Source: an uncultured Paracoccaceae bacterium (lineage in GTDB: Bacteria > Pseudomonadota > Alphaproteobacteria > Rhodobacterales > Rhodobacteraceae). Taken from it: 64,000 nt of DNA. Positions 1 through 9,610 of this stretch are shown one piece after another (position 1 is the first letter of the stretch; each line of letters starts with the position of its first letter). Position numbers and translations under genes: made by a program. The notes under the pieces were generated by a model. That model was not told the DNA's origin. It worked only from the letters and a program-made list of their open reading frames with translations, and did not search any database. The stretch lies in NCBI GenBank assembly GCA_947493145.1, contig CANLPZ010000002.1, positions 767,364 through 831,363 on the forward strand. Reading direction: 5' to 3'.

Positions 1-408
1 GCCCGAAGTTTCCAAGCACGCACAGGGGCGGACATCTATGCATTGCGGTTGAACAACGTGATCGAACCCCACGAATACGCTGTGAATTTTCCCGACTTTG
101 TAAGCGCGCCTGAAAAACGGCGCCGGAATATTTTCTCTTATATTGATACCCGCGATCTTTCACAGTTTGTCGACCGTTGTTTGGACGTCGATGGTTTGGG
201 GTTTGAAATTTTCAACGTGGCCAATGCCGATCATTCCGTGGCTGCAACCACGTCCCAATTGATCGAACAATTTTATAAAACTGTGCCGCAAACGCGCGAG
301 ATGGGCGAGGACGAGACCTTTTATTCCATCGAAAAGGCCCGCCGTTTGCTGGGCTATGACCCACAGCATTCATGGAAAGATTACGTCGAAGGTTTCGCGC
401 GCACTTAG
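1..408 (+). CDS. NAD-dependent epimerase/dehydratase family protein, C-terminal part (5' truncated by window)
   Basis: The reading frame is open from the first base, so only the last ~135 residues are visible. Segments such as RLNNVIEPHEY and YIDTRDLSQFVDRCLD, then FEIFNVANADHS, resemble the C-terminal half of extended short-chain dehydrogenases that act on nucleotide sugars (UDP-glucose 4-epimerase/RmlB type). In those, this part holds substrate-binding loops after the catalytic YxxxK. It ends with the usual ARRLLGYDPQHSW pattern, seen as 'A..lLGy.P..sw' in the family. The Rossmann motif and catalytic Tyr lie outside the window, so substrate and exact reaction cannot be assigned. Family call fairly sure; function not. 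Confidence 0.75.
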   Translation, partial: ARSFQARTGADIYALRLNNVIEPHEYAVNFPDFVSAPEKRRRNIFSYIDTRDLSQFVDRCLDVDGLGFEIFNVANADHSVAATTSQLIEQFYKTVPQTREMGEDETFYSIEKARRLLGYDPQHSWKDYVEGFART

Positions 409-566
409 GCGGGGCATTCCGGCCTTTGATGGCAAGTTTACAAATGAAAAATGGAAATGGCTAGTACGTCTGTGCCAATCCGAATGGTGTCTTGTGATAG
501 AGGGGGAATTGAAACGCTCGCTTACGTTCACTTGCAGCCGCCCAAATTTGATCCTAGGCATGTGAT

Positions 567-1925
567 ATGACCCAAAACCTAACCCATGGCCAACACGCCA
601 AAAAACTTTTGATCCTTGGTGCACCGTTAATCGGCAGCCACCTGTTGCAAATGGCAATTGGTGTGACCGACAATCTGATGCTTGGGTGGTATGATGTAAC
701 CGCATTGGCGGGCGCGGTACTTGCCACGTCGATCTATTTTGTTTTGTTCATCATGGGGTCAGGTTTTGCCTTCGCAATCCTTCCAATGATCGCGCGGGCC
801 ATGGCCGAAGACCGGCCGACCGATGTTCGCCGTGTGACACGCATGGCGTTGTGGTGGTCTTCGCTTTACGGCGCGTTGGTGATGGTCCCGATGATCTGGT
901 CCGAACCCTTGCTGTTGGCCATTGGTCAGGACCGAGAGGTCGCAGATCTGGCAAGCCAGTATATGGTGATCGCAGCCTTTGGAATAATACCGGCGCTATG
1001 GGTGATGGTGCTCAAAAACTTTCTAACGGCACTGGAAAGAACCCAAGTGATTATGGCGGTGACCCTTGGTGCGGCGCTTTTAAATATCGTGTTAAACTAT
1101 GCGCTTATTTTCGGAAACCTTGGGTTGCCTGAACTTGGTATTCGCGGCGCGTCAATTGCGTCTTTGACCCTGCAATTCCTAAGCGCGTTTGCTTTGGTTG
1201 TTTATATCAATCGCGTGACGCCCGAATTTTCCATGTTCCAAAACATGTGGCGGCCCGATTGGCCGGCCTTTAACCGTGTGGCGCAATTGGGGGCACCGAT
1301 TGGTTTAACAAATCTGGCTGAGGCGGGGTTGTTTTCGGCCTCTGCCGTTATGATGGGATGGCTGACGGTTGAAACGTTAGCCGCCCACGGCATCGCGATC
1401 CAAATCGCATCAATAACCTTCATGGTTCATGTGGGCTTGTCCCAAGCGGTCACTGTTCGTGTCGGGAACGCCTTGGGACGAAACGATTTAGAAGGGTTGG
1501 TTACGGGAGGTCAAAGTGGCCTGATCTTGTCGGTGCTGTTTTCCAGCGCGACGATTGCATTGTTTTTGCTGTTCCCAGCCACGCTCATCGGGGTGTTTTT
1601 GGATCCGGTTGACCCCAATCGCACCGCGATTATCGCAATCGGAACCACACTGTTGGCAATGGCGGCGCTGTTCCAATTGGTGGACGGGGCGCAGGTGATG
1701 GCATTGGGGCTGTTGCGAGGGTTCGAAGACACAAAAATCCCGATGATCATCGCGACCATAAGCTATTGGGTGATAGGCATGCCGTCGGGGTATATTTTTG
1801 GTTTTGTGCTTGGTCTAGGTGCCGTTGGAATTTGGTCAGGTCTGGTACTTGGGCTTGCTTGTGCTGCGGCGTTGATGCTGTTGCGGTATCAGCGCATATT
1901 AAACGCAGAACGCGCAAGCGTATAA
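567..1925 (+). CDS. MATE family multidrug/cation antiporter
   Basis: 452 residues with about twelve hydrophobic segments arranged as two similar halves. The N-terminus has the typical 'GAPLIGSHLLQMAIGVTDNL' pattern of MATE proteins, with a matching segment at the start of the second half (GAPIGLTNLAEAGLF). The length is normal for NorM/DinF-type exporters, which move drugs, dyes or metabolites out of the cytoplasm by Na+ or H+ antiport. It is a single gene preceded by 158 bp of non-coding DNA, with no recognisable regulator beside it. The substrate cannot be predicted from sequence. The ATG at 567 is used because the conserved start of helix 1 lies about 15 residues after it. Confidence 0.92.
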   Translation: MTQNLTHGQHAKKLLILGAPLIGSHLLQMAIGVTDNLMLGWYDVTALAGAVLATSIYFVLFIMGSGFAFAILPMIARAMAEDRPTDVRRVTRMALWWSSLYGALVMVPMIWSEPLLLAIGQDREVADLASQYMVIAAFGIIPALWVMVLKNFLTALERTQVIMAVTLGAALLNIVLNYALIFGNLGLPELGIRGASIASLTLQFLSAFALVVYINRVTPEFSMFQNMWRPDWPAFNRVAQLGAPIGLTNLAEAGLFSASAVMMGWLTVETLAAHGIAIQIASITFMVHVGLSQAVTVRVGNALGRNDLEGLVTGGQSGLILSVLFSSATIALFLLFPATLIGVFLDPVDPNRTAIIAIGTTLLAMAALFQLVDGAQVMALGLLRGFEDTKIPMIIATISYWVIGMPSGYIFGFVLGLGAVGIWSGLVLGLACAAALMLLRYQRILNAERASV

Positions 1926-1999
1926 GCCCTTAACAGCACGCGACCGAAACCAGTTTGTACAACCAAATAATGGCTGGCCGCGTCAGCGGCGCAATTGGA

Positions 2000-2413
2000 T
2001 TATTTTTCACCGCGTGCGCGCATAATACGGTCGGCTTTTTTGCGAACCAAAACGCTGCGAAGATCATGCATGGCCAAAAGCAAAGCATCTGTCACATCGT
2101 CCAACTGATCGTCTTCGGCCTTTGATTGAACCCATTGCGTTGTGATGTTCAGGTAATCAACGGCGCGGTGGATATCATCAATGTCACGACGGGCGAGCAG
2201 GGCTTTACGCTCTGCCATCCAGTTCGAAATCGCGTCCACATCTTCGTCAGATAGTTTCCGATCCCCATGCGGTTTTACATCGCCGTTTTTGATATTAATG
2301 ACCGCGATTTGGTCCATATCAATGCGGCGTTGGCGGTTTTCCGTATCCACACGAAACACGGCGGCGCCATTTTCGCGCACTCGAAAATAATACTCTGGCA
2401 GTTCTCCAGCCAT
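2000..2413 (-). CDS. Conserved hypothetical protein, small and acidic/helical
   Basis: About 137 residues from the start MAGELPEYYF. The first ~45 residues look like a short beta-rich domain (YYFRVRENGAAVFRVDTENRQ). A charged helical region follows, with a repeated 'DDV' pattern and basic C-terminus (RKKADRIMRARGEK). No signal peptide, membrane segment or catalytic motif is visible. The ATG at 2413 has a GAGG-like ribosome-binding site and begins 11 bp after the stop of aspC, so it is probably translated as the second gene of an aspC operon; a longer frame would overlap aspC. I do not recognise the family beyond 'conserved in relatives'. Confidence 0.7.
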   Translation of the reverse strand: MAGELPEYYFRVRENGAAVFRVDTENRQRRIDMDQIAVINIKNGDVKPHGDRKLSDEDVDAISNWMAERKALLARRDIDDIHRAVDYLNITTQWVQSKAEDDQLDDVTDALLLAMHDLRSVLVRKKADRIMRARGEK

Positions 2414-2424
2414 GACGGTCCTCG

Positions 2425-3645
<1,221 letters not shown>

Positions 3646-3719
3646 TTACGAAAACTCTTTATACCTCTTATGGTGCAGCGCACAGGCGATCAAGTCCGAT
3701 CGCTGCGAAAGGCAAGTTT

Positions 3720-4130
3720 ATGAGCAACAGCGAAGTGACCTTTGAGGCGGGGGGCTGGTATGATCCAGATGAAACCACTTTTGGTGATCGCGTTGCGGGT
3801 GCGCGTGAACAGGCGGGACTGACGCAAAAAATGCTGGCCAAACGGTTGGGCATAAAACTGACCACTTTGCGCGGATGGGAAGACGACCTGTCAGAACCTC
3901 GCGCCAACAAACTGCAAATGTTGTCAGGTGTCTTGAACGTGTCATTGCGTTGGCTTCTAAGCGGCGAAGGCGACGGCCCCGACGCCCCAAGTGAGGACAC
4001 ACCTTTGTCCACCGATATGGCGGACATTTTGCTTGAACTCCGACAACTCAAAACGACAATGAACCAACAGGCCGAACGGGTCGGCCAATTGGAAAAACGT
4101 CTGCGCACAGCATTGAAAGATACGAATTAA
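3720..4130 (+). CDS. XRE-family helix-turn-helix transcriptional regulator
   Basis: 136 residues. Residues ~22-75 form a Cro/C1-type helix-turn-helix (FGDRVAGAREQAGLTQKMLAKRL, then LTTLRGWEDDLSEPRANKL). It is followed by a linker and a C-terminal coiled-coil-like helix (LLELRQLKTTMNQQAERV). No ligand domain is present. The gene is head-to-head with aspC across a 92 bp gap and is followed without spacing by sdhE (stop TAA at 4128-4130, ATG at 4131), so the two are probably translationally coupled. The target is unknown; self-regulation or control of the divergent aspC promoter is a reasonable inference only. Confidence 0.85.
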   Translation: MSNSEVTFEAGGWYDPDETTFGDRVAGAREQAGLTQKMLAKRLGIKLTTLRGWEDDLSEPRANKLQMLSGVLNVSLRWLLSGEGDGPDAPSEDTPLSTDMADILLELRQLKTTMNQQAERVGQLEKRLRTALKDTN

Positions 4131-4394
4131 ATGATCGAAGACCGAGAAACCAAAATCAAGCGTTTGAAAATGCGGTCCATGCGACGCGGGATTAAGGAAA
4201 TGGATGTCATCTTGATGGCGTATTCCAATGCCCATCTTGATGACCTGTCAGACGACACTTTGGATCTGTACGACGAAATGCTCGAAGAAAATGACCATGA
4301 TTTGTTTTTGTGGGTGTCTGGTCAAATGGCAACACCCTCAAAATACCTTGATCTGATGACGTCAATTGCGGCCTCGCGCCCAACTGTTGGCTAA
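4131..4394 (+). CDS. sdhE: FAD assembly factor SdhE (succinate dehydrogenase assembly factor 2)
   Basis: 87 residues, the usual size of the SdhE/Sdh5 family. The diagnostic RGxxE motif is present (R19-G20-I-K-E23), in MRRGIKEMD, followed by the all-helical pattern LDDLSDDTLDLYDEMLEENDHDLFLWV. SdhE promotes covalent attachment of FAD to the flavoprotein subunit of succinate dehydrogenase and fumarate reductase in the cytoplasm. The sdh operon itself is not in this window. The gene sits directly behind the XRE regulator and three bases before the YcaQ-like gene, so all three probably share a transcript. Confidence 0.93.
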   Translation: MIEDRETKIKRLKMRSMRRGIKEMDVILMAYSNAHLDDLSDDTLDLYDEMLEENDHDLFLWVSGQMATPSKYLDLMTSIAASRPTVG

Positions 4395-4397
4395 CAA

Positions 4398-5582
4398 ATG
4401 GTTTCACCGCTTCGAATTTCCAACAAAACGGCGCGGGGACTTTGGCTGTCCAGTCATGGCCTGTCGAATGCGCCAACAGGCCCGCTTGATACCTTGCAGA
4501 TCATCAAGGACCTCGGGTTTGTCCAATTGGACACGATCCAAATTCTGTCTCGCGCGCACCATCATATTTTGTGGAACCGAAATCAGAACTATCGCGAAAA
4601 ACACTTTGATCCGTTGTTGGCCAAAGATCGCGCTGTGTTTGAACATTTCACGCATGATGCCTCTGTCTTGCCGATGGACAGTTTGCCGTATTGGAAACGC
4701 CAATTTACGCGCATGCGCGCGCAAATGTTGAAATACAAAAGCTACGGGTCCATTGAAAACAGCGACCTATTGGGCGACATCAAAACGCGCATATGGGAAG
4801 AGGGTGCATTGTCCACCCGTGACTTTCAAAGCGCCGCCCCAAAGAAAGACGTCGCTTGGGCGCGGCCGCAGCATAAGTTGGCCTTGGATTTTTTGTGGTA
4901 CAGCGGCGAGCTTGCGACCTGTTTTCGCGAGAACTTCATCAAGCATTACAATTTAGCGGATCGTGTTTTCCCGCAAGCGTTGCGTGATATTCAGATCGAC
5001 GACGATCAACAGATCAATTGGTTGTCAAAACAGGCTTTGGACCGGCTGGGGTTTGCGACCGCCATGGAGATCAAGAATTTTTGGGATGCGACAACGCGCT
5101 CAGAAACCACCACATGGATCAATGCACAGTCCAATTTGGTCCCCGTTGAGGTTCAAACATCAGATGGGGAGTGGCGAAGCTCCGTCGCGGTTCCTGACAT
5201 CGAGGCACGGATTGAGACCTTAAAGCCGGCAACCTCACGATTGCGGATTTTGAACCCATTTGACCCCGCGATACGCGACCGTGACCGGCTAAAACGTCTT
5301 TTCGCAATGGACTACAAAATTGAAATTTTTGTGCCAGAGGCGAAACGGCAATACGGATACTATATTTACCCGCTGTTGGAAGGGGATCGTATCGTCGGCC
5401 GCATCGAGGCCCGCGCCGATCGCAGTAAGTCGGAACTGAAGCTGATAAAACTATGGGCTGAGCCGACCATCAAATGGACCGAGGCGCGCGACGCGAAATT
5501 GACTGCGGAGCTTGACCGGATGGCGCGGTTCATTGGTGTGAACACCGTGGTTGATGCACGTACTGCCACGACCGAACGCTAA
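4398..5582 (+). CDS. Winged-helix DNA glycosylase of the AlkZ/YcaQ (AlkX) family
   Basis: 394 residues with the HTH_42 architecture: tandem winged helices and a C-terminal beta domain. The segment LGFVQLDTIQILSRAHHHILWNR holds the catalytic Q-phi-D triad (Q43-L44-D45). That pattern is typical of the broad-specificity YcaQ/AlkX branch, which unhooks interstrand cross-links and N7-alkylguanines, rather than the Q-phi-Q of antibiotic self-resistance AlkZ. FDPAIRDRDRLKRLF and YYIYPLLEGDRIVGRIE are conserved C-terminal blocks. It starts three bases after sdhE. No antibiotic biosynthesis cluster is nearby, which fits a housekeeping repair role. The reaction is inferred from family knowledge. Confidence 0.88.
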   Translation: MVSPLRISNKTARGLWLSSHGLSNAPTGPLDTLQIIKDLGFVQLDTIQILSRAHHHILWNRNQNYREKHFDPLLAKDRAVFEHFTHDASVLPMDSLPYWKRQFTRMRAQMLKYKSYGSIENSDLLGDIKTRIWEEGALSTRDFQSAAPKKDVAWARPQHKLALDFLWYSGELATCFRENFIKHYNLADRVFPQALRDIQIDDDQQINWLSKQALDRLGFATAMEIKNFWDATTRSETTTWINAQSNLVPVEVQTSDGEWRSSVAVPDIEARIETLKPATSRLRILNPFDPAIRDRDRLKRLFAMDYKIEIFVPEAKRQYGYYIYPLLEGDRIVGRIEARADRSKSELKLIKLWAEPTIKWTEARDAKLTAELDRMARFIGVNTVVDARTATTER

Positions 5583-5680
5583 TTCATTCGAATTTTAACT
5601 ATGTGTCTGTGCGGTTTAACCGAATGTTGGGGTTTCGGCGTCTAAACAGATGTATGCAGCGTTCGTAGTGGAGAAAACAA

Positions 5681-6178
5681 ATGACAATGCACACCCCTAT
5701 GGCTCATTCGCAATCGTCGAGCTTTGTCACCGGATATCTTGAAGCTCTCGCACTTGTGGAACGGCTCCATCGTTTGTTGTTGGATGTGATCAAGGATGAA
5801 TTTGAACGTGTCGGAATTATCGAAATCAACGCTGTGCAGGCGTTGTTGTTGTTCAATATCGGGGACAACGAAGTCACCGCTGGCGAACTGAAATCACGCG
5901 GATATTATCAAGGATCGAACGTCAGTTATAATCTGAAAAAACTGGTAGAAATGGGGTATATGCATCATCAACGCTGTGAAATCGATCGACGTTCTGTACG
6001 GGTCCGTCTGACGCAAAGCGGGCGCGAGATCAGAGATATCGTTTCAAAACTCTTCGAAAATCATGCGGATGGGTTGCAGTCGCGCGGTGTTCTTGGCGCC
6101 GATGGGATCGATCAAATTACGTCGTCTTTGCGCCGTGTTGAACGATATTGGTCTGACCAAATTCGATACATCTATTGA
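5681..6178 (+). CDS. MarR-family winged-helix regulator (LdtR-like)
   Basis: 165 residues. Residues ~45-120 make the winged helix: INAVQALLLFNIG, then TAGELKSRGYYQGSNVSYNLKKLVEMGY as recognition helix, and the wing RCEIDRRSVRVRLTQSG. The phrase RGYYQGSNVSYNLKKLVE is characteristic, in my recollection, of alphaproteobacterial LdtR, which controls an L,D-transpeptidase and osmotic/cell-wall functions. No L,D-transpeptidase gene is in the window, so it would act at a distance. A 98 bp non-coding stretch with its own presumed promoter lies upstream. Family call is strong; the LdtR subtype is moderate. Confidence 0.85.
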   Translation: MTMHTPMAHSQSSSFVTGYLEALALVERLHRLLLDVIKDEFERVGIIEINAVQALLLFNIGDNEVTAGELKSRGYYQGSNVSYNLKKLVEMGYMHHQRCEIDRRSVRVRLTQSGREIRDIVSKLFENHADGLQSRGVLGADGIDQITSSLRRVERYWSDQIRYIY

Positions 6179-6180
6179 GG

Positions 6181-6912
6181 TCAGTCAATTGATCCGATGG
6201 TAAAGACGTCCAATTCGCGCAGCAATTTCCGGATCATCGCGCGTTCGTAATCCTGAAACCCCAATGCCGTTTCGACAAATGAATTTGCACCCACGGCAAC
6301 ATTGGTCCCGAAATAGGCAGACAATTCGCCGAGCTGAACAATGCGGGTATTTGTCGGTGCTGCGTCGTCTGTCCCAACAACCAACCCATTCACAGTTATT
6401 CCATCAACAACTGCGGATGATGTCACCTGTATGGGGCGTGGCCCTGTGTTTGATTTCCCATCGCCGGAAATGTCCAATGTGCGTTTCCAGCACTCCGTTT
6501 GTTGCCGCAACTTCGCGGCACCAAAGGCAACCGCTGACCCCAATGCGGTTGACGGCACGTCTTGTCCTCCCCTCACGTGGGACAGGATGTGCCGTTTTGC
6601 ATTGTCCAACGTGTCGGCGGTTTGTATTTCTGTCCAATCAAGGATGACCGATTGGTATGATGGGCCCGACCATTCATACACGGCAATACGAACGGGCGCG
6701 TCCGGACCACTTAGCAAAACCTTACGAACAGGTTCAGAGGTCAACGCGTTCGCAACCCCGCGCAATTGCAATTGGTATTCAGAAGGATCAACGGACCCAG
6801 ACACATCCAAACCCAACGCAAGTGCCTGCCGACAGGCGGCATCGGCCGAATGCACAAAGGCCGCGCTGAACAACAGCGCGGCCCCCATAAAATTTCGAAC
6901 CAAGCTGCGCAC
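6181..6912 (-). CDS. DUF1194 domain protein, von Willebrand factor A-like, exported
   Basis: About 243 residues. After a signal peptide ending near HSADA comes CRQALALGLDVSGSVDPSEY, a MIDAS-like DxSxS start of a VWA fold, followed by DISGDGKSNTGPRP and a second conserved Asp region (VVGTDDAAPTN). This is the DUF1194 family, found near the cell envelope in alphaproteobacteria with unknown role. I chose the GTG at 6912: it gives a basic n-region (VRSLVRNF) before the hydrophobic core and begins just after the glyoxalase stop. The ATG at 6888 would lack the positive charges. It is likely co-transcribed with the upstream glyoxalase gene. Confidence 0.8.
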   Translation of the reverse strand: MRSLVRNFMGAALLFSAAFVHSADAACRQALALGLDVSGSVDPSEYQLQLRGVANALTSEPVRKVLLSGPDAPVRIAVYEWSGPSYQSVILDWTEIQTADTLDNAKRHILSHVRGGQDVPSTALGSAVAFGAAKLRQQTECWKRTLDISGDGKSNTGPRPIQVTSSAVVDGITVNGLVVGTDDAAPTNTRIVQLGELSAYFGTNVAVGANSFVETALGFQDYERAMIRKLLRELDVFTIGSID

Positions 6913-6916
6913 TGAT

Positions 6917-7345
6917 TTACCAGTGACCCGTGTTTTCCATGCTTGACCAAGGCTCAGCCGGTGCTTGCGCGTCGCCGGCTTGTAACAGCTCAATTGAAAC
7001 GTTGTCGGGCGAGCGCACAAACGCCATCCGGCCATCACGCGGCGGACGGTTTATAACGACACCATTGTCCATCAAATGTTGGCACGTGGCATAGATATCA
7101 TCGACCTCATAAGCCAAATGACCAAAATGGCGGCTGTCAGATGGCAATTCATCATCACCATCCCAGTTATAGGTCAATTCAACAGGACATTCTTCTTGGC
7201 CTTCGGGGGCCATGAAAATCAAACTAAAACGGGCGCTTTCAATGTCTTTGCGGCGAATTTCTTTTAAACCTAACAGTTCGTAAAATGCCATCGACGCTTC
7301 CAGATTTTTGACCCGAACCATCGTGTGAAGATATTTCAAAGGCAT
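6917..7345 (-). CDS. gloA: Lactoylglutathione lyase (glyoxalase I), VOC family
   Basis: 142 residues, single VOC module pair as in bacterial GloA. The four metal ligands expected for Ni/Zn glyoxalase I are visible: H7 (YLHTMVRV), E56 (PVELTYNW), H76 (HFGHLAYEVDD) and E119 (VSIELLQ). The enzyme isomerises the methylglyoxal-glutathione hemithioacetal to S-lactoylglutathione in the cytoplasm, the first detoxification step. Preserved ligands and the typical NWDGDD loop make this more than a generic VOC call. Glutathione use in this organism is supported by the gor gene at 49.8 kb. Confidence 0.92.
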   Translation of the reverse strand: MPLKYLHTMVRVKNLEASMAFYELLGLKEIRRKDIESARFSLIFMAPEGQEECPVELTYNWDGDDELPSDSRHFGHLAYEVDDIYATCQHLMDNGVVINRPPRDGRMAFVRSPDNVSIELLQAGDAQAPAEPWSSMENTGHW

Positions 7346-7365
7346 GTTTATCTCCCAATCCTTTG

Positions 7366-8223
7366 TTAACGAAGCGCGATATCTTGCGCTGTTATCTTAT
7401 CAACCCGTAGTGCCTGTCGTGACACAAGCGTCACAGTAACAAAACTGACGTAAAGCAAAAGGTACCAAGACCCCATTTTTGAAAAAGACACCATGTCATG
7501 GTTCGCTTGGCCGGAATAAAGCCACGTGCCGGTGGCCGTTCCAATGTTTTCAGCAACCCACATAAAGAAACTTGAAAGCAACGCGGCAAGAGGGAGCGGC
7601 ATCCATCGTGGGGTTTTTCCAACGACAAACCACACGCGGGTTCGGGCATAGATTACGATCGTCGCAATAAACAAGGCGATCCGAATGTCGACAATGAAAT
7701 GATGGGCGAAAAAGTTCACGTAAATAGCCGCCGCCAAAACAAAGGTCAGCCAAAGCGGCGGGTAGGGGGCAAATTGCATACGAAAAATACGAATTACCCG
7801 CGCGATAAAGGATCCAACGGCAGCATACATAAATCCCGAAAACAGTGGCACGCCAGCAAGTTTTGCCATTGCTGGTTCGGGGTAGGCCCAGCTGCCAGCG
7901 TGGACCTTAAACAATTCCATCGCGGTGCCGGTGATGTGAAACAGGATGATGACTTTTGCTTCATCCCAGGTTTCCAGCTTGAACCATAGAAAAACCGCCT
8001 GAACCCCAAGCGCCAAAATCAACAACGCGTCATAGCGCGCGAAAGCCCATTGGTCATTCCAAATCGCGTCGCTCACAAGGAGCGCGGTCAATAGAATACC
8101 GCCAAACAACGCGGCCCATCCCATTTTCAATCCGAATAGGATGAATTCACCCAACGCGGCGGGGAGTTTCGCCCGCGCCCAATCGCCCAAAAGACGTTCA
8201 ACTGTGCGGGTTGGGCGGGTCAA
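7366..8223 (-). CDS. DUF817 integral membrane protein
   Basis: 285 residues with roughly eight hydrophobic helices and a basic N-terminus (TRPTRTVERLLGDWARAKLP). Motifs GSWAYPEPAMAKLAGVPLFSGFMYAAVGS and FFAHHFIVDIR match what I know as DUF817, a family of unknown function. The likely start is a TTG at 8223 whose bases overlap the stop of the upstream Slam-like gene (TTGA), so translation is probably coupled. It therefore looks like the third gene of the lipoprotein/Slam-like operon. Whether it works with that system or is a chance neighbour cannot be told from one genome. Confidence 0.75.
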   Translation of the reverse strand: MTRPTRTVERLLGDWARAKLPAALGEFILFGLKMGWAALFGGILLTALLVSDAIWNDQWAFARYDALLILALGVQAVFLWFKLETWDEAKVIILFHITGTAMELFKVHAGSWAYPEPAMAKLAGVPLFSGFMYAAVGSFIARVIRIFRMQFAPYPPLWLTFVLAAAIYVNFFAHHFIVDIRIALFIATIVIYARTRVWFVVGKTPRWMPLPLAALLSSFFMWVAENIGTATGTWLYSGQANHDMVSFSKMGSWYLLLYVSFVTVTLVSRQALRVDKITAQDIALR

Positions 8224-9596
8224 AAGCTTGATTTAAACTCAATATAGGCGGAATTGGTTCGGGTATCGAAACGTGACACCGTGGATTGCGTTTGCTGATG
8301 CTGGATCGAAACTTGGGGGACAAAACCAGCGAATTCAAATTTTGGCGAAGAAAGCTTTAGGCCAATGGAAAGGGTTTCGTCCTGTCGTCCGCCTGTGCTG
8401 CCCAAGAAAGAATAGTCTGGGTAGTCGGTTTCGGTGTAGCTTATGTTTGCCGACCAATCCACGCCCCACAATGGTTCAGACGGAAGATATCCAAGTGTCA
8501 CGCCCTGACGTGTGTTTCGTGAATTGAACGCGTCGCTTTGAGTTTGGCCAAGATCGACACGCCCGTAGACCGTGCTTTGATCCAACAATTTGTAATTCAA
8601 TCCGAAGGATAGCGATTGAACTTGATCTGCTGCTGTGGCGTTTTCGCCGTCGAAACGTTGTTCATGGGTGCCAGACACAGACCATCCCAATCGTGGGGAT
8701 ATCGCGCCCTGCCATCCGGCATTTAGACGCGCAAATTGGTATAGGTCCTCGCCGCCATAGTTCACATCGCCAAATGTAAGCTGAGTTTGCAAACGCCCGT
8801 TTCCGATCGCTTGGATCTGTCCCAAACGCAATTCGGTGACGGATTGTGCGTAATCGCTTCCTTTGGCATCTGGGGCGATGTCTTTGGCTTCGTCGTTCAA
8901 AAACACCGTCCGATCATATCGGTACAATGTCAGGCTCGTTTCATGGGTTTGGCTGGTCGAAAGCCTGTAGCCCAAGGACAAAGATGTCGATGCAATCGCG
9001 CCAGGAAGCGCCTTGGCGTCGCCGGAAAAGGTGCCGGTTAAAATCTGTCCGTTGAAATAAATATCCTCGGTGGTTTCATTGAATGTCCCACCGTTGACAT
9101 TGTCACTTGGAACGATGGAAAAGCTGCCACTGATCTGCCATGGGTTTTGTTGTTTCGCGATTGCATAATCTCGCCGAACCACCTGCGTTTCTTGAGGCGT
9201 AGATGTGTGGTTTGACGCTCGTCGAAGCCAGAATTGTGACGCTCCAAATTTGCCACCCTGCGCCGCTGCCAAGGCTGTAAGGCGCGCGGCTTCAAATTTT
9301 TGGGGACCTTTGTTTGACACGGCAAAGGCGCGTTTACCAAAGCTTCGACCTTCTTCAGGCCGGTTAAGGCGCGTCGAAGACAGCGATGCAAACACCAAGG
9401 CGTTTCGATCCTTTGGGTTGGCTTGCAACAATCCATTGGCCAAGGAATAGGCCAATCCAAAGTCACCTTTTTGAACCGCGAGCGCCATTAACGCCCGCGC
9501 CTGATCTAATGTAAATGTTTGCGATTGCGCACTAAGCGACATTGGCGCGACGGCCAAAGCAGATGAAAAGGCGATGGCACGAAATAAAGGTTTCAC
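8220..9596 (-). CDS. Slam-like outer-membrane protein (surface lipoprotein assembly modifier), TPR plus beta-barrel
   Basis: About 458 residues. A signal peptide (KPLFRAIAFSSALAVAPMSLSA) is followed by a TPR-like helical part to residue ~150 (YSLANGLLQANPKDRNALVF). Then come ~300 residues of alternating-pattern strands ending in the outer-membrane-type C-terminus IEFKSSF. This two-part plan, and the gene directly upstream encoding a TbpB-like lipoprotein, match Slam (DUF560) proteins, which carry lipoproteins to the cell surface. The GTG at 9596 is chosen: it has an AGAGA site and starts 14 bp after the lipoprotein stop. Length is close to known Slams. Fold is inferred by eye; an unrelated 14-strand barrel is the alternative. 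Confidence 0.72.
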   Translation of the reverse strand: MKPLFRAIAFSSALAVAPMSLSAQSQTFTLDQARALMALAVQKGDFGLAYSLANGLLQANPKDRNALVFASLSSTRLNRPEEGRSFGKRAFAVSNKGPQKFEAARLTALAAAQGGKFGASQFWLRRASNHTSTPQETQVVRRDYAIAKQQNPWQISGSFSIVPSDNVNGGTFNETTEDIYFNGQILTGTFSGDAKALPGAIASTSLSLGYRLSTSQTHETSLTLYRYDRTVFLNDEAKDIAPDAKGSDYAQSVTELRLGQIQAIGNGRLQTQLTFGDVNYGGEDLYQFARLNAGWQGAISPRLGWSVSGTHEQRFDGENATAADQVQSLSFGLNYKLLDQSTVYGRVDLGQTQSDAFNSRNTRQGVTLGYLPSEPLWGVDWSANISYTETDYPDYSFLGSTGGRQDETLSIGLKLSSPKFEFAGFVPQVSIQHQQTQSTVSRFDTRTNSAYIEFKSSF

Positions 9597-9610
9597 GAAA
9601 ATCTCTTTGA

